Shown here: positions 26,510-34,688 of the stretch, piece after piece
Layout: every line of letters starts with the position of its first letter
Numbering within the stretch: the first letter of the stretch is position 1
NCBI GenBank assembly: GCA_040220415.1
Contig: JAVJUV010000089.1
Coordinates: forward strand, 124,001-188,000
From: JAVJUV01 sp040220415
GTDB lineage: Bacteria > Pseudomonadota > Alphaproteobacteria > Rhodobacterales > Rhodobacteraceae
Direction: 5' to 3'
DNA: 64,000 bases
Notes under the pieces: generated by a model
Told to the model about the DNA's origin: nothing
Seen by the model: only the letters and a program-made list of their open reading frames with translations
Databases searched by the model: none
Position numbers and translations under genes: made by a program

Positions 26510-27265
26510 ATGTGGCCTTCCTACGTGATCAACCTTGCCGCCAACACCGAACGACTGGAGGCGGTCAGGCGCGTGATGGGTGCGCAGTACATCGACTTCG
26601 AGCGCATCGAGGCGGTGAACGGCTGGAGTCTGGCCGAGGACGAGATCGCGGCGGCCTATGACGCCGCGCGCAACGCCCGCGAGGCCCGCCAACCGCTGGT
26701 TCCCGCCGAGATAGGCTGCTACCTGTCGCATGTCGCGGCATGGGAGCGGATCGCCGGGGGCGCGCAGGACGGCGGCTTCATCTTCGAGGACGATTTCGAC
26801 GCCACCGACAACCTTGCCGCGGTGATGGAGGCGCTGAGCCGGGATCGGACCGGCGACTGGGACATGGTCAAGCTGTTCACGCTCGAGCCCCAGGTCGAGC
26901 TGGGCGGCGCGCGCGACCTGGTGCCGGGAGTCCGGATCGGCATTCCGTACCGGGTGCCGACCTGCCTGATTGGCTACGGACTGACACGGGAAGCGGCGGC
27001 GCGGCTGTCGGCCAGCGCAAGGCCGTTCTTCCGCCCGGTCGACGAGGATCAGAAATTCGTCTGGGAGACCGGGCTGCGCGTGGCGCTGGTCTTGCCCGCC
27101 CCGGTCCTGCTTGGCGATCAGCAGACGGTGACGGGCACGGTCGGGTCGGCCCGCCGGAAAGGCCGACGGGGCGGGCCAGGCCAATTGCTTCGCAAGCTGG
27201 CATACGGCGCCCGCTACCGCATCGCGCTTGCCCGGCACCGGCGCAAGGAAGGGTGGCGCAAATGA
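26510..27265 (+). CDS. Glycosyltransferase family 25 (LPS-type)
   Basis: A 251-residue GT25 enzyme. The family opening YVINLAANTERLEAV, the EIGCYLSHVAAWERI segment and the acidic FIFEDDFD metal site are clear. GT25 members add galactose or related sugars to LPS core or oligosaccharides. Its stop overlaps the start of the next glycosyltransferase (ATGA). Confidence 0.85.
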   Translation: MWPSYVINLAANTERLEAVRRVMGAQYIDFERIEAVNGWSLAEDEIAAAYDAARNAREARQPLVPAEIGCYLSHVAAWERIAGGAQDGGFIFEDDFDATDNLAAVMEALSRDRTGDWDMVKLFTLEPQVELGGARDLVPGVRIGIPYRVPTCLIGYGLTREAAARLSASARPFFRPVDEDQKFVWETGLRVALVLPAPVLLGDQQTVTGTVGSARRKGRRGGPGQLLRKLAYGARYRIALARHRRKEGWRK

Positions 27266-28299
27266 CCGCCCAGCGGGTCCTTCATTTCCATTTTGGCAAG
27301 GAAGGCGGCGCGGAACGATTCTTCGTGAACCTGGCGCGTGCCTTTTCCCGCCGCGGCCTGGACCAGCGTTTCGTGATCCGTCCGAACCGGACATGGGGCG
27401 GACAGATCGAGGCGCTTGGTCCTGTGATCCATAACAACTTCAGCCGCATCTCGCCCATGTCGCTCGTCGCGCACGCGCAGGTCGAGATGCTGGTGAGAAA
27501 GTGGAAACCGGATGCGGTTATGGCATGGATGCCCCGGGCGGGGCGGTTGATCCACGAATGGCCTGGCGTGGTCAAGCTGGCGCGGATGGGCGATTTCCCA
27601 AAAAACCTCAAGCATTTCGGGAACTGCGACGTGCTGGTCGGCAACGTTCCCGGCATCGCCATGCGCTGCCGTGATCTTGGCTGGACCAAGCCCGCGCTGA
27701 CGATCTCGAACTTCCCACGCGCGGTGAACCCGGTGCCGGTCGCGCGCGCGGTCCTGGATACACCCGAGGATGTCTTCCTGGTTGCCGCCAGCGGCCGTTT
27801 CGTCCCGCGCAAGGGTTTCGACCTTTTGCTGCGTGCCGTTGCGCGGCTGCCGGGGGCGTGGCTTTGGCTGCTGGGAGACGGCAAGGAGCGCGAGGCGCTG
27901 ACCGCACTGGCGGAAGATCTGGGAATTTCGGACCGGGTCCGGTTTTCGGGCTGGATCGACGAACCGATCCACCACATCGCCGCCGCGGACGCTTTCGTGA
28001 TGCCGTCGCGCCACGAGCCACTGGGCAATACGCTGCTGGAAGCATGGCAGGCGGGCGTGCCATCGGTGGCGACACGGTCCGAGGGTCCCGACTGGTACAT
28101 GCGCGATGGCATCGACGGCATCATGGCCGAGATCGACGACGAGGCGGCTGTTGCCGATGGACTGGCGCGTATCCGTGACGACCGCGAAATGGCCGCCGCC
28201 TTCGTGGCGAACGCGCGCGAACGGCTGAACGAGTATTTCACCGAGGATGCCGTGGTGGACGCATATATTCGCGTCTTCGCGGGCGATTTCAGCGGCTAG
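27262..28299 (+). CDS. Glycosyltransferase family 4 (GT-B)
   Basis: A 345-residue GT-B glycosyltransferase. The N-terminal acceptor domain starts HFHFGKEGGAERFFVNLA, the donor domain carries VAASGRFVPRKGFDLLLRA and the E-x7-E motif PSRHEPLGNTLLEAW. It probably extends the LPS core. The ATG at 27262 was chosen because it overlaps the GT25 stop and begins the fold; an open frame continues upstream but is antisense-free shadow of GT25. Confidence 0.86.
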   Translation: MTAQRVLHFHFGKEGGAERFFVNLARAFSRRGLDQRFVIRPNRTWGGQIEALGPVIHNNFSRISPMSLVAHAQVEMLVRKWKPDAVMAWMPRAGRLIHEWPGVVKLARMGDFPKNLKHFGNCDVLVGNVPGIAMRCRDLGWTKPALTISNFPRAVNPVPVARAVLDTPEDVFLVAASGRFVPRKGFDLLLRAVARLPGAWLWLLGDGKEREALTALAEDLGISDRVRFSGWIDEPIHHIAAADAFVMPSRHEPLGNTLLEAWQAGVPSVATRSEGPDWYMRDGIDGIMAEIDDEAAVADGLARIRDDREMAAAFVANARERLNEYFTEDAVVDAYIRVFAGDFSG

Positions 28300-28303
28300 G
28301 GTC

Positions 28304-29068
28304 ATGCGGGCGCTGGTGATCAACCTGGCCCGCGAGACCGGACGACTGGCATTTCAAAAAGCACAGGCGGGGAAGCTGGGGCTGGAGATCGAGACGGTCG
28401 AGGCCGTCACGGTCGATGGGCTGGCCGACCTTGCGGCCCGGACTGACTGGACGCGGTGGCAGCGGCCGCTGCGCGATGTCGAGAAGGCCACGCTTTTCTC
28501 GCATCGTGCCGCGTGGGGGCGGGTGATCGCGCTGGGGGTGCCCGCGCTTGTGCTGGAGGATGACGCCTGGCTGATGCCGGGCGCGGTGCGGTTGGCGACG
28601 GGGGCGGCGGCGTTGCCCGGGATCGAGCACCTCAGCCTCGAGACGCGGGGGCGGAAAAAACTTCTGGGCCGGACCCATGCGGACATGGCCGGGCTTCGGC
28701 GGCTTTGGCTGGACCGGTCGGGGGCGGCGGCATATCTGCTTTGGCCCGAAGGCGCGGCCAGACTTCTTGCGCGGTCCGAAGCCGTGCCCGCGCTGGCAGA
28801 TGCGGTACTGGTCGAGACGCCGGGCCTTTTGCGCTGGCAGGCGGCACCCGCGCAGGCGATCCAGATCGACATGGCAGCGCATTATGGACTTGCACCACCG
28901 ATCCCGGTGGAAAGCGCCATCTCGTCGGTGACGCGGCCGGCACGCAGCGGCGCGGCATACCGGGCGCGGCGGGTCGCACGGCAGGTCTGGATGGGACTTG
29001 CGGGGCTGAGACCGGGAACCGAGCGGGTCGAGGTGCTGCCCGATGCGGACGGGTTGGAGCTCGGCTGA
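28304..29068 (+). CDS. Glycosyltransferase family 25, second copy
   Basis: A 254-residue GT25-like protein opening ALVINLARETGRLAFQ, with ATLFSHRAAWGRVIALG and the acidic VLEDDAWL motif. It is only distantly like the GT25 protein at 26510, so this is not a recent tandem duplication. It starts four bases after the GT4 stop. The last gene of the plus-strand operon; convergent with waaA. Confidence 0.78.
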   Translation: MRALVINLARETGRLAFQKAQAGKLGLEIETVEAVTVDGLADLAARTDWTRWQRPLRDVEKATLFSHRAAWGRVIALGVPALVLEDDAWLMPGAVRLATGAAALPGIEHLSLETRGRKKLLGRTHADMAGLRRLWLDRSGAAAYLLWPEGAARLLARSEAVPALADAVLVETPGLLRWQAAPAQAIQIDMAAHYGLAPPIPVESAISSVTRPARSGAAYRARRVARQVWMGLAGLRPGTERVEVLPDADGLELG

Positions 29069-29078
29069 GCCGGACGGG

Positions 29079-30362
29079 TCAACCCGTCAGCGCCCTTTCT
29101 ATGGCGGCATGGGCCGCGGCGGTGGCCGACGACCCCGAGGCCAGCACGCCGCGGGCGGCTTCGGTGACGCGGGCGTGTGCGTCGCTGTCCTGAAGGCGCA
29201 GAAGCGCGTCGGCGATCTGCTTTTCGTCCCCGGCCGGCACCGCGCCGCCCGCATTGTCGAGACGCTGGTAGATACCCGCGAAGTTGAAGACCTCGGGCCC
29301 GTGGATCACGGCGCAGCCGAGTTGCGCAGGCTCGTAGGGGTTGTGTCCGCCGAGCGGCACGAGAGAGCCGCCGACGAAGGCAGTCGGGCAGAGGCGGTAC
29401 CAGAGGCCCATCTCGCCCATCGTGTCGGCGATGTAGATCCCGGTTTGCGGCCCTGGTCTTTCGCCGCGCGAGCGCAGCGCGACCGTCCAGCCCTGATCCG
29501 TCAGCGCCGACGCGAGGCCCGGGCCGCGATCCGGATGACGGGGCGCCACGATCAGGAGCGGCGCGTCGGACTTTCGCGCGAACGCGCGTTCATGCGCCGC
29601 GACCAGCACGGTTTCCTCGCCTTCATGGGTCGAAGCGGCGAGCCAGCGTCTGCGGCCCTCCAGGGCTTCGGTCAGGGAGGCAAGCTCTTCTGGTTTGGCA
29701 AGCGGCGGTGGCAGTTCTTCTTTCAGCGATCCGGTAACGGCGACGCGGTCCTTTGCCACGCCGAGGTCGCGCATCAGCGCTGCAAGTGCCGGTTCCTGCA
29801 CCTGAATCTCGCGAAACGGCGAAAGAAGCGCGCGGGCCAGGCGCGGAAAGCGTCGCCACCTTGCCGCTGTCCTGCCTGAGATGCGCGTGTTTAGCAGCAG
29901 CATCGGGATCTCGCGGCGCGATGTTTCGTGCAGCAGGCGGGGCCAAAGCTCGCTTTCGGTCCAGACCGCGACGTCGGGGCGCCAATGCGCGAGAAAGCGG
30001 CGCACGGATGGCGCGGCGTCGTAGGGGGCGAACTGGTGGATCGCCCGCGGCGGCAGAAGATCGGCCAGCAGCGCGGCGGATGTGACGGTGCCGGTGGTGA
30101 CGAGTATGCCGAGGTCCGGGTCCCGGTCGAGAAGCCTGTCCAGAAGGCCCAGAAGTGACAGGCTTTCGCCCACGCTGGCGGCATGGAACCAGATCAGGCG
30201 GCCTTCGGGCCGGGCGGCGGGCGTTCTGCCGAAACGCTCGTCGCGGCGCTGGGGCAGTTCCTTGCCGGCCCGCAGCCGCCGGGCCTGCACCTGGCGGTAG
30301 AGCGGTTCGGCGACCGCGCTGAAGGCAAGGTATGCCCGCAGGAGCGGCGTTGCGTCTTTCAT
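29079..30362 (-). CDS. waaA: 3-deoxy-D-manno-octulosonic acid (Kdo) transferase
   Basis: A 427-residue GT-B enzyme that attaches Kdo to the lipid A precursor at the inner membrane. Key segments are WFHAASVGESLSLLGL with the catalytic-base glutamate, FAPYDAAPSVRRFL, and the donor-site GGSLVPLGGHNPYEPA. An N-terminal hydrophobic helix (about 8-20) would anchor it. Its presence marks this locus as lipid A/LPS inner core. It is convergent with the GT25 gene after only ten bases. Confidence 0.93.
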   Translation of the reverse strand: MKDATPLLRAYLAFSAVAEPLYRQVQARRLRAGKELPQRRDERFGRTPAARPEGRLIWFHAASVGESLSLLGLLDRLLDRDPDLGILVTTGTVTSAALLADLLPPRAIHQFAPYDAAPSVRRFLAHWRPDVAVWTESELWPRLLHETSRREIPMLLLNTRISGRTAARWRRFPRLARALLSPFREIQVQEPALAALMRDLGVAKDRVAVTGSLKEELPPPLAKPEELASLTEALEGRRRWLAASTHEGEETVLVAAHERAFARKSDAPLLIVAPRHPDRGPGLASALTDQGWTVALRSRGERPGPQTGIYIADTMGEMGLWYRLCPTAFVGGSLVPLGGHNPYEPAQLGCAVIHGPEVFNFAGIYQRLDNAGGAVPAGDEKQIADALLRLQDSDAHARVTEAARGVLASGSSATAAAHAAIERALTG

Positions 30363-30456
30363 GCCAGATGGCTCCGTGACAACACGCGCGAAGCGCTCGA
30401 GGACCGCGCCACCCGTGTCTAGACAAAGGCTCGCGCGCCTTCAAGCAAGGGTGCCG

Positions 30457-31530
30457 TCAGTCCTGCGACCAGAGACGCTGGTAGACGGCGCGGATGGCGT
30501 CGGCTTCCGCCGCGATCCCGAACCTTTCGGTCACGCGGCGGCGGGCGTGGGCCGACATGGCGGCATAACGGTCGGGGTCCGACAGGATGGCGACAAGGCC
30601 CTCGGCGGCGGCGGCGTGATCCTGAAGCGGCACGACCAGACCGGCGGCGTCTTCGTGACCGACGAACTCCCGGAAATAGCCGGTATCGCTGGCCACGATG
30701 GGCAGTCCCGTCGCCATCGCTTCAAGCGGGGTCACGCCGTAGCCTTCGTAGCGGGGCAGGGCGACCAGCGCGCGGCAGCCCTGAAGCAGGGCGGGCAGCT
30801 TTTCCGGCGCGACCTCTCCGACGAAGAGGATGCGCTGTTGCAGGCCGGCACGGGCCACCCGCGCCCTGAGGTCGTCCAGAAAGGCCTTGTCGGCGGCCCG
30901 GGCCTGGCCGACGACAAGGGCAGTCGCGCCATCGAGCCGGGGCAGGGCGGCAATCATCGCCTCGACGAAAAGATCGGTGCCCTTCTCGGGCCGCACCCGT
31001 CCGACGGTGGCGATGCCGTAGGCGCCGGGATACCCCGTCAGGGCCCAGGCCGCCGCCGGGTCGGGTGCGGGCGAGAAACGGTCGGTGTCCACGCCGTGCG
31101 GCACCACGGCGGCGACGTTGTCGAGGTAGCTTGCGGCCTCGTCGGTCGTGGCGATCACCGCGTCCATGCGCGAGATCAGCCAGCGCGGCCATGCCGAGTG
31201 CCGCCTTTGCGCGGACGAGGTGAAGACGATCCGGACCGGCAGGCGCAGGATGTCGCGGGCGATGAGGGCAAGTTGCATCTCGGCGTTGCGGCGCACGTGC
31301 CAGATCGAGAAGGGCCGGTCGGGCGGCGCGTGGCGCGCCATGCGCAACGCCTGAAAAGGGCGGATCGGGGGCGGACAGCCGGGCAGGGGATGCCCGACAA
31401 GCACGGCGTCGAACTGGTTTGCCTGCCGGGACAGCACGGCCGCCGCCGTGGCCGAGACGCCGGTGACGCGGGGGTTCAGGTTGGTCACGTAAAGCGACGG
31501 CGGCCTGTCCGTGTTCGCGGTGTCATCCAT
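30457..31530 (-). CDS. Glycosyltransferase family 4 (LPS core type)
   Basis: A GT-B protein of 357 residues with NLNPRVTGVSATAAAVLSRQ at the start, a donor domain opening GIATVGRVRPEKGTDLFVEA, and PRYEGYGVTPLEAMATGLP as the E-x7-E region. It resembles LpsB/RfaG-like core mannosyl- or glucosyltransferases. Start choice is uncertain: the ATG at 31530 begins just before the fold, while ATGs at 31572 and 31605 would add unconserved residues; none has a strong ribosome site. Upstream of waaA on the same strand (94-base gap). Confidence 0.83.
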   Translation of the reverse strand: MDDTANTDRPPSLYVTNLNPRVTGVSATAAAVLSRQANQFDAVLVGHPLPGCPPPIRPFQALRMARHAPPDRPFSIWHVRRNAEMQLALIARDILRLPVRIVFTSSAQRRHSAWPRWLISRMDAVIATTDEAASYLDNVAAVVPHGVDTDRFSPAPDPAAAWALTGYPGAYGIATVGRVRPEKGTDLFVEAMIAALPRLDGATALVVGQARAADKAFLDDLRARVARAGLQQRILFVGEVAPEKLPALLQGCRALVALPRYEGYGVTPLEAMATGLPIVASDTGYFREFVGHEDAAGLVVPLQDHAAAAEGLVAILSDPDRYAAMSAHARRRVTERFGIAAEADAIRAVYQRLWSQD

Positions 31531-31772
31531 GTCGTGTCCGTCGCCTGGGGCCTTTGCCGTGTCCTGTCGCATCGGTGCGGCCGGGTCCGGCGTTCGGCTG
31601 CACATTAGGTGGCAACGCCGCGCGGCTGCAAGCGTGCGCGGCCAACGCCTGGGTGCTTGTCTCGCAAGTGGCGTTCGTCTAGGCCTTTGGCAAAGCGGGG
31701 AGGCCGGAGTTTGCGAGGAGATTACGGGCGAAGCCTCGGGCGCTGTTCGACGTCAACCGGCACGGCGCCGGG
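31531..31772. other. Divergent intergenic region
   Basis: About 240 bases separate the divergent GT4 gene and the unknown 278-residue gene. Part of it could be coding if either start is further upstream. I see no repeat, hairpin or clear promoter boxes in it. Confidence 0.4.
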
Positions 31773-32609
31773 ATGAACGGGGCGCATCCGCAGCTGTCCC
31801 TTTTCCTGGGGCCGCAAAGCAGGCACGGGCTGGCCTTGAACCTGGCCGTGCGCGACAACCGGCCCGCCCTGATCCGTGCGGGTCTTGCCGCGTTTCCGAC
31901 GCGGATGGCGTCGCCTGCCCTGCGGGCGCTTGCCGATCCGAACAAGACGATCGACGAGCGCCGCTGCGCTTTCGAGGACCTGACCGCCGACGGTCCCGCG
32001 TTCTATTCGGCGCTGAATTTCCTTGGCGCGCCACACCGGGGATTTCAGCGCGCCGAGTTGTTCCCCGAAGCCGAGATCCAGCTTGGCGCGCTGGCGGAGG
32101 TCGCCGCAGACCGGCCCTTCCGGGTCATTCTGGCACCCGACACGCTGCCTGACCTTTTTCTTGCCGTCGGGTCGGACGAACTGGAGAACAGGGTGCGGGC
32201 GGCGTCCTGGGAACAGCTTTACGAGGCAAGCTGGGCCGAACTGGTGGAAAACCTTCTTGATGCCCTGCCTTGCGCCGGACTGCTGGTGCTGACCAATTCG
32301 GGGGCCGCAACGGGGGGCGTGGCGCTGGCCGAGTGCCTGTTCGGACCGGCGGCGGAGGCGGTTGGGCCGACGGTTTTCCTGCGCGAGACGCTGAATGTCA
32401 CCGGACAGGCGGTTCTGGACCGGATGGGCGCGGGCACGCCGACCGAGGAGGTCGCACGCGACCTCTACCGGTCGTTCGCGGACCGCGCCGATGTCGAGAC
32501 CTGCCGCGAACGGCTGGGGATCGACCGGCTGACGCGAAAGCTTCTGCTGCAACGCTATGATGAGGACATCGAACGGATCGCGGCACTGGATCGCGTCGAG
32601 GTTCTGTGA
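31773..32609 (+). CDS. Conserved-looking hypothetical protein next to a glycosyltransferase
   Basis: A 278-residue soluble protein with no membrane segment or signal. It includes LSLFLGPQSRHGLALNLAV near the start, FYSALNFLGAPHRGFQRAEL in the middle, and many charged helices toward the C-terminus. I do not recognise the family. Its stop overlaps the start of the following large glycosyltransferase by one base (TGATG), so the two products probably act together, perhaps as a modifying enzyme or recruiter for the same glycan or protein. The start has no strong ribosome site and could lie further upstream. Confidence 0.6.
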   Translation: MNGAHPQLSLFLGPQSRHGLALNLAVRDNRPALIRAGLAAFPTRMASPALRALADPNKTIDERRCAFEDLTADGPAFYSALNFLGAPHRGFQRAELFPEAEIQLGALAEVAADRPFRVILAPDTLPDLFLAVGSDELENRVRAASWEQLYEASWAELVENLLDALPCAGLLVLTNSGAATGGVALAECLFGPAAEAVGPTVFLRETLNVTGQAVLDRMGAGTPTEEVARDLYRSFADRADVETCRERLGIDRLTRKLLLQRYDEDIERIAALDRVEVL

Positions 32610-34672
32610 TGGCGCTGCACCGCCGCCGGTTCTCGGGGTTCGACCTGGGCGGCCTGGCCGCACTGGGCGCCGTCCGCCGGACCGGCGACGTGCTGGTCGG
32701 ATTTCGGGGCGACGTGACGCGCGCGGCGGTCAGGGCGGCGTTCGGGGAAAGCGCCCGCCTGATGGAGGCGCCGGGGATCACGCTTGCAGCATTGCCGGGC
32801 GAGATCGCCCGCGGTCATGCCCAACCGGACGAGGGCGCGCTGCTGGGGGGGCGGAACGTGCTTCTTGCGGTTCGCGGTCGCGAGACGCCGGAGGCGGTGC
32901 GCGACTGGCTGGACTGGCACCGGCGCTTTCTGGGCGCGGATGCGGCTGTCATCCACTCGGGACCGGATGCAGGAGAGGTCGAGGCATTGGCCGAGGAGAT
33001 CGCCTCGTCTGCCGATGATATGGAAATAATCCTTACAGAAAGCGATGTTGAGCTGACCAGTTCTTCGCTGGTGCTGGTCGACCTGCTGCGACGCCGATTT
33101 CTGGGGAACGCGCGCGCCGTGGCCTGCCTGACGATTGCCGACCTGGTGATGCAGGACAGGATCGGCACGCCGTTCGATCGGGTGCAGGAATTGAAGGGCG
33201 CGGTGCTGGCCATGCGGGGGACGGCGATCTTTCCCCAGAGGCTGAGGCGCGGCAAGCCTGCCCACCACGGGGATCACGCCGCCGTTCTGCCGGGCGGCAA
33301 GGCCCGGTTTTCGGGGTGGTGCGTCGCGCCGGGCCAATGCCCCGAAGAGGCGGTCTGGGGTCTGTCACATGTCGAGGGAATGCAGCTCGCCCGGGTTCCG
33401 CCCGTCGCATTCTGCCGAGCGATGGGCGTGGCGAACCCCGGTGTGCCCATCGGCAGGCTGGTGCGCAAGTCGGACCTGGCCGAGACGCCGGGGCTTGTCG
33501 AGATGATGACAGGGGCCTTCAGGCAGCGCCCGCCGGTTGCGCAGCCGGGCAGGGGCGCGCTGCAGCGGGCGCGGGGTGCTGCGACGGCGATCACGGTAGT
33601 GACGGCGATGAAGAACGAGGGCCCGTTCATCCTTGACTGGATCGCGCATCACCGCGCCATCGGGATCGGGCGGTTCCTGGTCTATACCAACGACTGCGCC
33701 GACGGGACCGAGCGCCTGCTGGACCTTCTGGCGGATGCCGGCGTCACGCGGCGGGACAATCCCTTTCGCGACGCGGCAGGCGGCCCGCAGCACGCGGCGC
33801 TGCGCGCGGCGGACAAGGAGCCGCTGGTGCGGGACGCCGACTGGCTGATGACGCTGGACGTGGACGAGTTCATCAATGTCCGCGTGGCCGGCGGGCTGGT
33901 GTCGGACCTCTTCGCCACGCTGCCGCAGGCCGGCGCGTTCTCGATGCCAAGCCGCCTGTTCGGAAATGCCGATCTGCACGGGTTCGACGATATGCCCGTG
34001 ACCCGCCGGTTCCACCTGGCCGCGCCCGAGTTCGCGCCGCGGCCCTGGCAGGCCTGGGCGTTCAAGACGCTTTACCGCAACGACGGCACCTTCGGCGGGC
34101 TGGGCGTGCACCGGCCCAAGGGGCTGAACCCTGCGCGGGCGGACGCGCTTTGCTGGGTCGACGGGACCGGGCGTCCCTTGCCCCGGCGTCTGTGGGGCAA
34201 CGGGTGGCGCATGACGTCGGATTGCTGGGGCTACGACCTAGCGGGCGTCAATCACTATGCGGTGCGGTCTGCCGAGAGTTTCCTCGTGAAACGCGAGCGG
34301 GGGCGCGTGAACCACGTCGGCCAGGATCAGGGCGTCGGTTACTGGTTCCGGATGAACCACAACGTCACCGAGGACCTCTCGATCCGGCGGCTGGACGACC
34401 GCGTGGCGGCGGAGCGCGGGCGGCTGGCGGCCCTGCCGGGCGTGGCGGCGGCGCACGAGGCGGCGGTGGACTGGCATCGCGCGCGGATCGCGCGGCTGCG
34501 GGCCGATCCGGATCAGGCCGCGCTTTTCGCCGAGATCACCGGCCCCCGGATGGAGAAACTGTCGCGCATGACGCCGAACTTCGGCTCAGGCGTTTTTTAT
34601 GGCGGACCCGGTGTCATCCCCGACGAGATCGTGGCGCGGGATGCGTCGGAACGGTTCTACTTCAACGTCTGA
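32609..34672 (+). CDS. Large glycosyltransferase family 2 protein with two GT-A-like halves
   Basis: A 687-residue protein. The C-terminal half has a clear GT-A domain: ITVVTAMKNEGPFILDWIAH (328-347), then LVYTNDCADGTERLLDLL, then the metal motif LDVDEF (416-421). The N-terminal half holds a similar but degenerate stretch, NVLLAVRGRETPEAVRDWLD (83-102) followed by WHRRFLGADAAVI, lacking the DxD. This suggests an internal duplication in which the first copy lost catalysis. Relatives of this type (GT92/Glyco_tranf_2_4-like) act on surface glycans. Translationally coupled to the unknown gene before it. Confidence 0.8.
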   Translation: MALHRRRFSGFDLGGLAALGAVRRTGDVLVGFRGDVTRAAVRAAFGESARLMEAPGITLAALPGEIARGHAQPDEGALLGGRNVLLAVRGRETPEAVRDWLDWHRRFLGADAAVIHSGPDAGEVEALAEEIASSADDMEIILTESDVELTSSSLVLVDLLRRRFLGNARAVACLTIADLVMQDRIGTPFDRVQELKGAVLAMRGTAIFPQRLRRGKPAHHGDHAAVLPGGKARFSGWCVAPGQCPEEAVWGLSHVEGMQLARVPPVAFCRAMGVANPGVPIGRLVRKSDLAETPGLVEMMTGAFRQRPPVAQPGRGALQRARGAATAITVVTAMKNEGPFILDWIAHHRAIGIGRFLVYTNDCADGTERLLDLLADAGVTRRDNPFRDAAGGPQHAALRAADKEPLVRDADWLMTLDVDEFINVRVAGGLVSDLFATLPQAGAFSMPSRLFGNADLHGFDDMPVTRRFHLAAPEFAPRPWQAWAFKTLYRNDGTFGGLGVHRPKGLNPARADALCWVDGTGRPLPRRLWGNGWRMTSDCWGYDLAGVNHYAVRSAESFLVKRERGRVNHVGQDQGVGYWFRMNHNVTEDLSIRRLDDRVAAERGRLAALPGVAAAHEAAVDWHRARIARLRADPDQAALFAEITGPRMEKLSRMTPNFGSGVFYGGPGVIPDEIVARDASERFYFNV

Positions 34673-34688
34673 CGATGCGGCGCGACGA

